A DNA stretch of 64,000 nucleotides from Sapria himalayana (taxonomy: Eukaryota; Streptophyta; Magnoliopsida; Malpighiales; Rafflesiaceae). The position numbers and the translations under genes are program-made. The stretch's first letter is position 1, and the number at the start of each line of letters is the position of its first letter. Positions 26,701-40,300 of this stretch are shown piece by piece. The stretch lies in assembly GCA_029783825.1 (NCBI GenBank), contig JAREIK010010368.1, positions 124,001-188,000 of the forward strand, read 5' to 3'. Under the pieces are notes generated by a model, which worked only from the letters and a program-made list of their open reading frames with translations, was not told the origin of the DNA and did no database searches.

Positions 26701-29700
26701 TCTTTATAACTTTCTATAGCTAAAATTTTGGGATTGGAAATTTCACTATGGCTTTTTCCTTTGATTTGTGACCTCGAGTGTCAATATGAAAGACTAATAT
26801 TTTGAGCAATGATTAAAACCTTTTATACATTTGAATATGATTCATTTACACCTTTTTGGGTATTGTGAACTTGTATACATAACTCATTTAATATAAAAAG
26901 AAAGAAATGATACTTTTAATATTCATGAGGATATAAAAAGGGGGCTTAGACATGCCAATAAAATAAATTTTTTGTTCTTGATTGAAAGAGAACCCATACT
27001 TCTTGCCCTGCTCAAACCGCCCTGGGGCTAGTTTGTTCTAATAGGCTACAAGGTGGTTATTTTTTTTAGAGGTGAACTATGTTTTAAAAATTTTTTTTTG
27101 AGTGTGTCCATGAGAGATATTTTAGAAGAAATTATAATAATCAATATAAATAGCATCCTCAACAACTAGCTATTTCAACACATAGGGGTACAACTTTGGT
27201 TTAGTCTGTTAGCGTACAATAGTCAAATTACCTTTGATAGACAGTGATTCAACATCAAATATGATGAGACATAATAGAGAAAAAGTAAAAGCTCCTATTA
27301 TTTTGATTAGAACTTTATCAATCATTCTATAGTTGAGAGAGGAACAAAATAAATTATTTTAATTATTCAGTATAATTTTAATTTGTATTTTAATTATTTA
27401 TCGGTTTATTTTTATAGAAATATTATTTACAAAATAAATTATTTGTGAGACACATCTAATTTAAATTAAACCGGTATATCTTATATAATAAAGAATAAAT
27501 CTCAATTTTTTTTCATTATAATTTTAAATATTCAATTTTAATTATTTATTTGTTTATTTTTATATAAATATTAATTACAAAATAAATTATGAGTTACACA
27601 AATATAATTTATATAAATTATTTTTCATCAAAATAATATAGATAAACTTTTTAAAAGAAAAAAAATTCAAAACAAAAAATTATTATATAGTAATATATTT
27701 TGCTTTGCTTCTAAATCATTTTAGGTTTTGTAAATATATTTTAATTGATATATATCTTATTAATAATAGATTATTAAGTTATTTTTTCATCATTATTTGA
27801 ATATTTATCAAAAGAATATTTATATTGAATTTATATGATATATAATTATAATGAAAAAATATAACTAAATATTGTATTCACTTTTGAAAAAAATTTTAAA
27901 ATTATCATATTTTCAAAGGTTATAACATTTTATAATATGAAAAAATAAAAAAAAATAAATTTTTTGTTATATCATTTTTAAAATAAAACCTATAGATCAT
28001 TAAATGCTTACTTAATTTATCGTAAGCTCATAAATCCCGAAAACCCTAAATACATAAATCTTTTAATAGCTATATACTACTTAATAAAAAATAAATCACA
28101 TTTTTATTTCTATTAATTATAATTTTAAAAAATTAATTTTAATTATTTATAGTTTAATATTTTAGAAAAATTAATTACAAGATAAATTTCGAGTGAGACA
28201 AATATTATTTAAATAATTTATTTTTAATCAAAAAAAATATAAGCTTATAAAAAGAAGGAAAATTATAAAAATTAAATATTATTATTTAGTAATATATTTT
28301 GATTTGATTTTGAATCATTTTGTGTTATGTAGATATATTTTAATTAATATTAATTTTATTAATAATAGTTTATTAATTTAATTTTTGATCATTATTATAA
28401 TATCTATCATTAAAATTATTTATAATGAATTTATATGATATATAATTAGTAAGATTAATATAATTATACCTGGTATTCACATTTCAAAAAATTACAAAAA
28501 TTATTTTATTTTCAAACGTTATAAACTTTGAAAATCAGAAAAAATCAAAAATAGAATTTTAAATTTGTATTATATAAATAAAACCTATAAACCACTAAAA
28601 GCATAAAAACAAAAATTGCTAAACTCATAAACGACAAAACTAATAAATAATCAAATCATTAAATCGGTATACCATATATAATAAATCATAAATCTCATTT
28701 TAATTTGTATTCATTATAATTGTAAATATTCATTTTAATTATTTATTAGTTTATTTTTTTTGAAAAATCAATCACAAAATAAATAATGAGTGAGACAAAT
28801 ATAATTTTAATAATTTATTTTTAATCAAAAAAAAAGCTTATATAAAGAAGTAAAAATTTAAAAACAAAAAATTATTATTTAGTAATATATTTATTTTGAT
28901 TTTGAATCATTATGTATAGGTTTCACAATTTTATGTTAATTGCGATCACTCTTATTAATAAAAGTTTATTAATTTATTATTTGATCATTTTTATAATATC
29001 GAACAATAAAATTACTTATATTCAATTAAAATGTCTTATAATTATTAATTTATTATAACTAAATATTATATTTACATTTGAAAAAAATTTAAAAATTATT
29101 ATATTTTCAAAGGTTATAACCTTCAAAAATGATAAAAAATCACAAAAATAATTTTTTATTATTTTATTATTTAAATAAAACTTATAAACCACTAAATGCC
29201 TAAACATTTAAATCTCTAGACTCCTAAACCCCAAAACGACCTAAATACTTAAACCATTAAACCTATATAACCTAAATAATAAATAATAAATCTCATTTTT
29301 ATTTGTATTCATTATAATTTTAAATATTCATTTTAATTATTTTTTAGTTTATTTTTATAGAAATATTAATTACAAAATAAATAATGAGTGAGACAGATAT
29401 AATTAAAATAAATTATTTTTATCAAAAAAAATATACGCTTATAAAAATAAGCAAAATTTCAAAAATTTAAAATTTTATTTAGTAATATAATTTACTTTGA
29501 TTTTGAATTATTTTGGGTTCTGCAAATATATTTTAATTAATATCTATCTTATTAATAATAGTTTATTAATTTATTTTTTGATCATTATTATAATATATAT
29601 TAATACATTTTTTTATATTGGATCTACAACAAATATAATTATTAAGATTATTATAACTAAGTATTGTATTCATATTTTAGAACTATTAAAAAATTATTAT

Positions 29701-30370
29701 ATTTTTAAAGTTTATAACCTTTGAAAATCATGTAAATTCATAAAAATAAATTTTTTGTTTTTTCATTGATTAAATAAAACCTATAAACACGAAAAAGTGT
29801 AAACATATAAATCAATAAACTCCTTAACCCCAAAACCACAATAAACTTAAACCATTAAATAGGTATACCCTAAATAATTAATCATAAATCTCATTTTTAT
29901 TAGTATTCATTATAATTTTATTATACATTTTAATTATTTATTAGTTTATTTTTATAGAAATATAAATTAAAAAATAAATTAATAGTGAGACAAATTTAAT
30001 TTAAATAATTTATTTTTCATCAAAAAATATATAAGCTTATAAATGGATACAAAAATATAAAAATTTAAAATTAATATTTAGTAAAATATTTCACTTTGAT
30101 TTTGAATCATTTTAGGTTTTGTGAATATATTTTAAACAATATTTATTAGATTAATAATTGTTTATTAATCTATATGATAATTATTATAATATATATCAAT
30201 ATAATTGGTATATTGAATTTACATGATATATAATTATTAAGATTATCATAACTAAATATAGTATTTACATTTAATAAAAATTTAAAAATTATTATAGTTT
30301 CAAAGGTTATATCCTTCAAAAATGAGAACAAATAACAAAAAAAAATTTTCTTGTTATTTTATTTTTTAAA

Positions 30371-30500
30371 TAAAACCTTTAAACTACTAAATGTCTAAAC
30401 ACTTAAATCACTAAATTCTTAAATCTATAAACCAAAAAATACATAAATTCTTAATGACTAAACTCCTAACCCCAAAACCCTAAATACATAAGCCTTTAAA
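30371..30500 (-). repeat. Doubled telomere-like box (fused monomers)
   Basis: Two boxes lie back to back: one runs ACTACTAAATGTCTAAACACTT, the next ATACATAAATTCTTAATGAC and then CTCCTAACCCCAAAACCC. In the related block these boxes are about 430 bp apart (near 43190 and 43620) with most of a monomer between them. The fusion is best explained by recombination between boxes that removed the intervening monomer. Confidence 0.6.
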
Positions 30501-31796
30501 TTAGTATACTCTAAATAATAAATAATAATTCTCATTTTTATTAGTATTCATTATAATTTTTAATATTCATTTTAATTCTTTATCAGTTTATTTTTATAAA
30601 AATATTAATTATAAAATAAATTATTAGTGAGACAGATATAATATAAATAATTTATTTTTTATCAAAAAAATATAATATGATAAAAAGAGGCAAAATTTTT
30701 TAAACAAAATATTATTATTTAGTAATTTATTTTAATTTAATTTTGAATCATTTTAGATTTTGCAATTATAGTTTAATTTAGATCATTCTACTTAATAATA
30801 GTTTATTAAGTTATTTATTGATCATTATTATAATATCTATTAATAAAATTATTTATATTTATTTTACAATATATATAATTATCGAGATTATTATAACTAA
30901 ATATTATATTCACCATTTAAAAAAAATTAATAATTATTATATTTTCAAAGGTTATAACCTTCAAAAATTAGATAAAATCACCAAAGGCATTAACACTTAA
31001 ATGACTAAACCCCAAAACACCTAAATACTTAAACCATTAAACATGTATATCCTGAATAATAAATAATAAATCTCAATTTTATTTGTATTCATTATAATTT
31101 TAAATATTTATTTTAATTATTTATTAGTTTAATTTTTTAGAATTATAAATTACAAAATAAATTATGAGGAATACAAATATAATTTAAATAATTTATTTTT
31201 AATAACAAAAATTTAAACTTATAAAAAAAGCAAAATATTAAAAAAAATTATTATTTAGTAATATATACTTTCATTTTGAATAAATTTAGATTTTGCAAAT
31301 ATATTTGAAATAATATCTATCTTATTAATAAAAGTTTATTAATTTATTTATTAATCATTATTATAATATCTAGCAATATCATTATTTATATTGAATTTAA
31401 ATAACATATATTTATTAAGATTATTATAACTAAATATAATATTTACATATGAAAAAAATTAAGAAATTTTTATATTTTCAAAGGTTATAACCTTAAAAAA
31501 TTACAAAAAAAAATAAATAATTTTATTGTTATATTATTGTTTAAATAAAACATATAAACCACTAAATGCCTAAGCACTTAAATCTATAAACTGCTAAACA
31601 CAAAATCCCCTAAATACTTAAAACATTAAACTTGTAAACCTTAAATATAATTTAAATAATTTATTTTTCATCAAAAAAATATAAGCTTATAAAAAGAAGC
31701 AAAAACTAAAAAAACAAAAATTATTATTTGGTAATAAATTTTACTTTGATTTTGAATAATTTTAGGTTTGACAATTATATTTTAATTTATATCTAT

Positions 31797-33068
31797 CATA
31801 TTAATAATAGCAGATTAATTCATTTTTTGATAATTTATATCATATCTATCAATAAAATTGTTTATATTTAGTTTATATTATATATAATTATAATGATTCT
31901 TATTACTAAATATTGTATTCACATTTTTAAATAAATTTAAAAGTATTAAATTTTCAAAGGTTATAACCTTTGAAAATGTGAGAAAATATCAAAAATAATT
32001 TTTTTGATATTTCATTGTTTAAATAAATCCAATAAACTACTAAAAGCCTAAATACTTAAGTCAATACCTCAGAAATCTCGAAAATCCTAAATAGATAATT
32101 CTTTTAAACTTGTATACCATAAATAATAAATAATAAATCTTAATATTATTATCTTCATTATAATTTAATATATTAATTTTAATTATTTATTCATTTATTT
32201 TTATTAAATATTAATAATAATATAAAGTATGTGTTAGACAAATATAATTTATATAAATTATTTTTCATCAAAAAATATAGATAAACTTATAAAAAGAATA
32301 AAAAAATTCAAAACAAAAATTTATTATATAGTAATATAGTTTGCTTTCCTTCTGAATCATATTAGGTTTTGTAATTATATTTTAATTGATATCTATCTTA
32401 TTAATAATAGATTATTAATTTATTTTTTTATCATTATTAGGATATTTATCAATAAAATTATTTATATTGAATTTATTATTTAAATAAAACTTATAAACCA
32501 CTAAATGCCTAATCATTTAAATATCTAGACTCATTAACCCCAAAACCCCCTAAATACTTAAACCATTAAACCTATATAACCTAAATAATAAATAATAAAT
32601 TTCATTTTTATTTCTATTCATTATAATTTTAAATATTCATTTTAATTATTTTTAGTATATTTTTATGGAAATATTAATTACAAAATACATAATGAGTGAG
32701 ACATATAATTTAAATATATTATTTTTTATGAAAAAAAATAAGCTTATAAAAATAAACAAAATTTCAAAAATATAAAATTTTATTTAGTAATATAATTTAC
32801 TTTGATTTTGTATTATTTTGGGTTCTGCAAATATATTTTAATTAATATCTATCTTATTAATAATAGTTTATTAATTTATTCTTCGATCATTATAATAATA
32901 TATATTAATACAATTTTTTATATTAAATTGTCATCAAATATAATAGTTAAGATTAATATAACTAAGTATTGCATTCATATTTTAGAAAAATTTAAAAATT
33001 ATGATATTTTCAAAGGTAATAACCTTTGAATATCACGAAAATTAAAAAAAATTAATTTTTAGTTATTT
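31797..33068 (-). repeat. 1.27-kb tandem duplication, first copy (two monomers)
   Basis: The phrase TTCATTGTTTAAATAAATCC at 32011 recurs at 33284, a period of about 1273 bp. Similarity between the copies is much higher than between other monomers, including rare variants such as CTTAAGTCAATA.CTCAG.AATC and TCATTTAAATATCTAGACTC. The duplication therefore looks recent. Confidence 0.75.
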
Positions 33069-34340
33069 CATATTAATAAAAGCATATTAATTAAATTTTA
33101 TGATAATCGATATCATATCTATCAATAAAATTGTATATATTTAGTTTATCTTATATATAATTATAATGATTCTTATTACTAAATATTGTATACACATTTT
33201 TAAAAAAATTTAAAATTATTATATTTTCAAATGTTATAACCTTTGAAAATGTGAGAAAATATCAAAAATAATTTTTTTGATATTTCATTGTTTAAATAAA
33301 TCCAATAAACTACTAAAAGCCTAAATACTTAAGTCAATAGCTCAGGAATCTCGAAAATCCTAAATAGATAATTCTTTTAAACTTGTATACCATAAATAAT
33401 AAATAATAAATCTTAATATCATTATCTTCATTATAATTTAATATATTAATTTTAATTATTTATTCATTTATTTTTATTAAATATTAATAATAATATAAAG
33501 TATGAGTTAGACAAATATAATTTATATAAATTATTTTTCATCAAAAAATATAGATAAACTTATAAAAAGAATAAAAAAATTCAAAACAAAAATTTATTAT
33601 ATAGTAATATAGTTTTCTTTCCTTCTGAATCATATTAGGTTTTGTAATTATATTTTAATTGATATCTATCTTATTAATAATAGATTATTAATTTATTTTT
33701 TTATCATTATTAGGATATTTATCAATAAAATTATTTATATTGAATTTATTATTTAAATAAAACTTATAAACCACTAAATGCCTAATCATTTAAATATCTA
33801 GACTCCTTAACCCCAAAACCCCCTAAATACTTAAACCATTAAACCTATATAACCTAAATAATAAATAATAAATTTCATTTTTATTTATATTCATTATAAT
33901 TTTAAATATTCATTTTAATTATTTTTAGTATATTTTTATGGAAATATTAATTACAAAATAAATAATGAGTGAGACATATAATTTAAATATATTATTTTTT
34001 ATAAAAAAAAATAAGCTTATAAAAATAAACAATATTTCAAAAATTTAAAATTGTATTTAATAATAAAATTTACTTTGATTTTGAATTATTTTGGGTTCTG
34101 CAAATATATTTTAATTAATATATATCTTATTAATAATAGTTTATTAATCTATTTTTAGATCATTATAATAATATATATTAATAAAATTTTTTATATTAAA
34201 TTAACATCAAATATAATTATTAAGATTATTATAACTAAGTATTGCATTCATATATTTGAAAGATTAAAAAATTATTATATTTTCAAAGGTAATAACCTTT
34301 GAAAATCACGAAAATTCATAAAAATAAATTTTTTGTTATT
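33069..34340 (-). repeat. 1.27-kb tandem duplication, second copy
   Basis: It matches 31797-33068 nearly base for base. The left part (33069-33230) is more diverged, and after about 34330 the sequence continues into the monomer ATAAACACCTAAATGTGC. The left edge is a TATTAATAA.AGCATATTAATT phrase also found at the start of the first copy. Confidence 0.75.
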
Positions 34341-37300
34341 TCATTGATTAAATAAAACCTATAAACACCTAAATGTGCAAAAATATAAATCAAAAAACTC
34401 CTTAACCCCAAAACCACAAAAAACATAAACCATTAAATAGGTATACCCTAAATAATAAATCATAAATCTTTTTTTATTAGTATTCATTATAATTTTAAAT
34501 ATTCATTTTAATTATTTATCAATTTATTTTTATAGAAATATTAATTACAAAATAAATTATTAGTGAGACAGATATAATTTAAATAATTTTTTTTTCATCA
34601 AAAAAATATATATGCTTATAAAATGAGGCAAAATTTTTAAAATAAATAATTTTTATTTAGTAATATATCTTATTTTCATTTTTAATCATTTTAGATTCTA
34701 CAATTATATTTTAATTTATATCATTCTTATTAATACCAGTTTATTAATTTATTTATTGATCATTATTATAATATCTATTAATAAAATTATTTATATTTAG
34801 TTTACATTATATATAATTATTAAGATAATTATAACTAAATATTATATTCACATTTAAAAAAATTTAAAATAATTATATTTTCAAAGGTTACATCCTTCAA
34901 AATTTTAAAAAATTCAAAAAATTAAATATTTTTTGTTTTTTAATTATTTAGATAATAATTATAAATCACTAAAGGTCTAAACACTTAAGTCACTAAACTC
35001 CTAAACCCAAAAATAGCTAAATACTTAAACCATTAAACCTGTATATCCTGAATAATAAATAATAAATATCAATTTTATTTTTATTCATTATAATTTTAAA
35101 TAATTATTTTAATTATTTATTAGTTTATTATTATAGAATTATAAATTACAAAATAAATTATTAGTAAGACAAATTAGTTTAAATAATTTATTTATAATAA
35201 CAAAAATATAAAGTTATAAAAAAGCAAACCATTAAAAAAATTATTATTAAGTAATATATTTTACTTTGATTTTGAATAAATTTAGATTTTGCAAATATAT
35301 TTTAAATAATATCTATCTTATTAATAATAGTTTATTACATTTTTTTGATCATTATTATAATATCTAGCATTGTAATTATTTATAATGAATTTAAATTACT
35401 ACTAATTATTAAGATTATTATAACTAAATATTATATTTACATTTGAAAAAAAATTAAAAATTATTATAGTTTCAAAGGTTATAACCTTCAAAAATTAAAA
35501 AAATAATAAAAATAAATTTTTTGCTATATCATTGTTTAAATAAAAGATATAAACCACTAAATGCCTAAATGCTTAAACCTCTAAACTCCAAAACACAAAA
35601 GCCCCTAAATACTTAATCCTTTAAACTCGTAAACCTTAAATATAATTTGAATAATATATTAAAATATTAATTACAAAATAAATTATGAGTGATAAAAATA
35701 TAATTTAAATAATTTAGTAATAAATTTTACTTGGATTTTGAATAATTTTAGGTATTGTAATTATATTTTAATTTATATCTATCATATTAATAATAGCATA
35801 TTAATTTATTTTTTGATAATTGATATCATATCTATTTATAAAATTATTTATATTTAGTCTATATTATATATAATTATAATGATTATTATTACTAAATATT
35901 CATTTACATTTTTAAAAAATTTTAAAATTATTAAATTTTTTTCAAAAATAAATTTTTTTAAAAAATTTTAAAATTATAATATCTTCATAGATTAAACATT
36001 TGAAAATGTGAAAAAATATCAAAAATAAATTTTTTGTTATTTCATTGTTTAAATAAAACCTATAAGCCACTAAATGTCTAATAACATAAATCGCTAAAAT
36101 CATAAACGCAAAAACCCTTGAATACTTAAAATATCAAACTAGTATACATTAATAATAATTCATAAATCTCATTTTAATTTTAATTCAGTATAATTTTAAA
36201 TTTTTATTTTAATTATTTATTAGTTTATTTTTATATAATATTAATTACAAAATAAATTATTAGTGAGACGGATCTAATTAAAATTTGACTGGTATACCCA
36301 AAATAATAAAGAATAAATCTTAATATTATTTTTTTCATTATAATTTTAAATATTAATTTTAATTTTTTATTTGTTGATTTTTATATAAATATTAATTAAT
36401 AAATAAATTATGTGTTAGACAAATATAATTTATATCATTTTATTTTCATCAAAAAAAATATGGATAAACTTTTTAAAAGAAAAATTATTATATAGTAATA
36501 TATTTTGCTTTGCTTCTAAATCATTTTAGGTTTTGTAATTATATTATAATTGATATCTATCTTATTAATAATAGATTATTAATTTATTTTTTGATCATTT
36601 TTATAATATTTATCAATAAAATAGTTTATATTGAATTTATTTGATATATAAATATAAAGATTATTATAACTAAATAGTGAATTCACTTTTGAAAAAAATG
36701 TAAAAATCATTATTTTTTCTAAGGTTATAACCTTTGAAAATATCAAAAAATAATAAAATTTTTTTTTTGTTTTTTTATTTTTTAAATAAAACCTATAAAC
36801 TACTAAATGCATAAAAAGTAAAATAAGTAAACTCCTATACCCCATAATGCCTAAATACATAAACCATTAAACTGCTATATGATACTTAATAATTAAGAAA
36901 TCTAATTTTTTTTACAATTTATTATTATTTTAAATATTCATTTTAATTATTTATAAGTTTATTTTTATACAAATATTTATTACAAAATAAATTATGAGCG
37001 TAACAAATATAATTTTAATAATTTATTTTTAATCAAAGGAAATATATACGCTTATAAAAGAAGTAAAAATTTAAAAATTAAAAATTATTATCCAGTAATA
37101 TTTTTTACTTTAATTTTGAATCAATTTGGGTTTTGTAAATATTTTTTTATTAATATTGATCTTATTATTATTAATTTATTAATTTAATTTTTGATCATTA
37201 TTATAATATCTATCAATAAAATTGTTTATATTGAATTTATATGATATATAATTATTAAAATTATTATAACTAAATATTGTATTCACATTTCAAAAAATTT

Positions 37301-40300
37301 TAAATATTATTATATTTTCAAAGGTTATAACTTATGAAAATGACAAAAAATTACAAAATTTTTTCTTGTTATTTTATTGTTTAGATAAAACTTATAAACC
37401 ACTAAATGCCTAAAAACATAAATCGCTAAACTACTAAATGACAAAATTTCTAAATACTTAAACTATTAAATTGGTATACATTAATAATAAATCATTAATC
37501 TCATTTTAATTTTTATTAAGTGTAATTTTAAATTTTAAATTTAATTATTTATCAGTTTATATTTATAGAAATATTAATTACAAAATAAATTATTAGTGAG
37601 ACTGATCTATTTTAAATAATTTATTTTTTATGAAAAAAAAATATATGCTTATAAAAAGAGGCAAAATTATAAAAACAAAAATTTATTATTTTTGTAATAT
37701 ATTTTATTTTGATTTTGAATCATTTTAGTTTTTGCAATTATATTTTAATTTATATCATTCTTATTAATAATAGTTTATTAATAATTTATTGATCATTATT
37801 ATAATATCTATTAATAAAATTATTTATATTGAGTTTAAATTATATATAATTATTAAGAATATTATAACTAAATATTATATTAACATTTAAAATAATTAAA
37901 AATTATTATATTTTCAAATGTTATAACCTTCAATAAAGTCCTAAACACTTAAATCACTAAACCCCAAAACACCTAAATACTTAAACCATTAAAGTAATAT
38001 ATTCTGAATAATAAATAATAAATCTCAATTTTATTCGTATTCATTATAATTTTAAATATTCATTTTAATATTTTTTTAGTTTATTTTTATAGAATTATAA
38101 ATTAAAAATAAATTATGTGGAAGACAAATATAATTTAAATAATTTACTTTTAATAACAAAAATATAAACTTATAAAAAGAAGCAAAACATCAAAAAAATA
38201 ATTATTTAGTATTATATTTTACTTAGATTTTGAATAAATTTATGTTTTGCAAATATATTTAAAAAAATATCTATATTATTAATAATAATTTATTAATTTA
38301 TTTTTTGATCAGTAATATAATATCTATCAATATATTTGTTTATAATGAATTAACATGATATATAATTATTCATATTATCATAACTAAATATAGTATTCAT
38401 ATATAAAAAAATTTAAAAATTGTTATATTTTTAAAATGTTATAACCTTCAAAAATGAGAAAAATTAACAAAAATAATTTTTTTGTTATATCATTGTTTAA
38501 ATAAAACTTATAAACCATTAAATGCCTAAATACATAAATCTCTAAACTCCTAAACCCTGAAGCCCCTAAATACCTAAACCTTTAAATTCATAAATCTTAA
38601 ATATAATTAAAATAATTTATAGAAATATTAATTACAAAATAAATTATGAGTGACAAATATAATTTAAATAATATATTTTTCATCAAAAATAATATATAAG
38701 CTTATAAAATGATGCAAAAACTAAAAAAAAATTATTATTTATAACAAATTTTACTTTGATTTTGAATCATTTTAGGTTTTTTAATTATATTTTAATTTAG
38801 ATCAATCATATTAATAATAGTTTATTAATTTATTTTTTGATAATTGATATAATATTTATCAATAAAATTGTTTATATTTATTTTATTTTATATATAGTTA
38901 TAATATTTATTATTACTAAATATTGTATTCACATTTTTTAAAATTTTAATATTATTATATTTTCAAATTTTATGACATTTGAAAATTTGAAAAAATATCA
39001 AAAATAAATTTTTTGTTATTTCATTGTTTAAATAAAAGCTATAAACCATTAAATGACTAAATACTTAAATCAATAACCTCTAAATCTCGAAAACCATAAA
39101 TAGATAAATTTTTTAAACAGGTATATCCTAAATAATAAATAATAAATCTCATTTTTATTTTTTTCATTATAATTTTAAATATTCATTTTAATTATTTATT
39201 TGTTAATTTTTATATAAATATTAAATACAAAATAAATTATAAGTTAGAAAAATATAATTTATATAAATTATTTTTCGACAAAAAAATATAGATAAACTTA
39301 TTAAATGAAGAAAAAAATTAAAAACAAAAAATTATTATATTGTAATATATTTTGTTATGTTTCTGAATCATTTTAGGTTTTGTAATTATATTTTAATTAA
39401 TTTCTAACTTATTAATAATAGATTATTAATTTATTTTTTGATCATTATTAGAATATTAATCACTAAAATTGTTTAAATTGAATTTATATGATATATAAAT
39501 ATAATGATTATTATAACTAAATATTGAATTCGCTTTTGAAAAAATTTTAAAATTATTATATTTTCAAAGGTTATAACCTTTGAACATGTGAAAAAACAAA
39601 AAAAAATATTTTTTTATTATTTCATTGTTTAAATAAAACCTATAGATCACTAAAACCCTAAACACTTAAATCACTAAACTACAAAATCCCGATACCCCAA
39701 TATAGATAATCCTTTAAACTGGTATCCCCTAAATAATAATTAATAAATCTCATTTTTATTTGTTTTCATTTTAATTAAAAAAATTCATTTTGATTGTTTA
39801 GTTTTTTTTTTATATATATAAAAAAATTATAAAATAAATTATAAGTTAAAAGTATAATTTATAAAAAATTATTTTTCATCAAAAAATAGATAAGCTTATA
39901 AAAAAATAAAAATTTAAAAACTAATAATTATTATTAAGTAATATATTTTGCTTTGCTTTTGAATCATTTTAGGTTTTGATATTATATTTTAACTAATATC
40001 AATCTTATTCATAATATATTTTTAATTTATTTTTTGATAATTATTAGAATATCTATCAATAAAATTGTTTATATTGAATCTATATGATATATAATTATTA
40101 TGATTATTATAAATAAATATTTATTCACTTTTGAAAAAAAGTTTAAAAATTATTATATTTTCAAAGGTTATAATCTTTGAAAATATCAAAAAAATAATAA
40201 AAATACTTTTTATTTATTTTTTTTCTTAAATAATATCTGTAAACCACAAAATGCATACACAGTTAAATCAATAAACTCCTAAACCCTGTAATGCCTAAAT

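Larger units (their letters stand above)
24978..27347. other. Unrecognised non-satellite block, copy 1
   Basis: About 2.37 kb with ordinary plant-like base composition interrupts the satellite. The left junction follows CTCCTAAACCCTGA and the right junction is at about GAGAGAGGAACA. No target duplication or terminal inverted repeat is visible, and the satellite on the two sides is in different monomer registers. In order it holds: a region of mostly unique sequence (24978-26130); AATAAA and an A-rich tract (26132-26172); a telomere-like tract (26173-26250); a degenerate repeat of about 100 bp (26330-26700); and further unrecognised sequence. No coding frame is convincing. A diverged copy lies at 54999-57147. 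Confidence 0.75.
15567..31000. repeat. Segmental duplication, first copy
   Basis: This span contains the left satellite flank, hAT-1, satellite, the unrecognised block and at least five further monomers, in the same order as 48631 to about 60800. Shared private variants in the satellite (GATTAGTATAACTAAAT, the fold-back box) and the identical hAT-1 insertion base show common descent. The offset is about 33.07 kb at hAT-1 and about 30.0 kb after the 3053-bp difference. Confidence 0.8.

Noticed and set aside
24978..27347. Unrecognised block as a solo LTR
   Set aside because: It lacks a convincing TG...CA pair, a five-base target duplication and flanking satellite in the same register.
29497..29724. 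Recurring plus-strand reading frame of about 75 aa, also at 32802, 42347, 54666 and 60410
   Set aside because: The frames come from one monomer type, are rich in I/N/Y/K/L as any A+T-rich frame would be, and start and stop at varying places. They reflect satellite repetition, not a gene.
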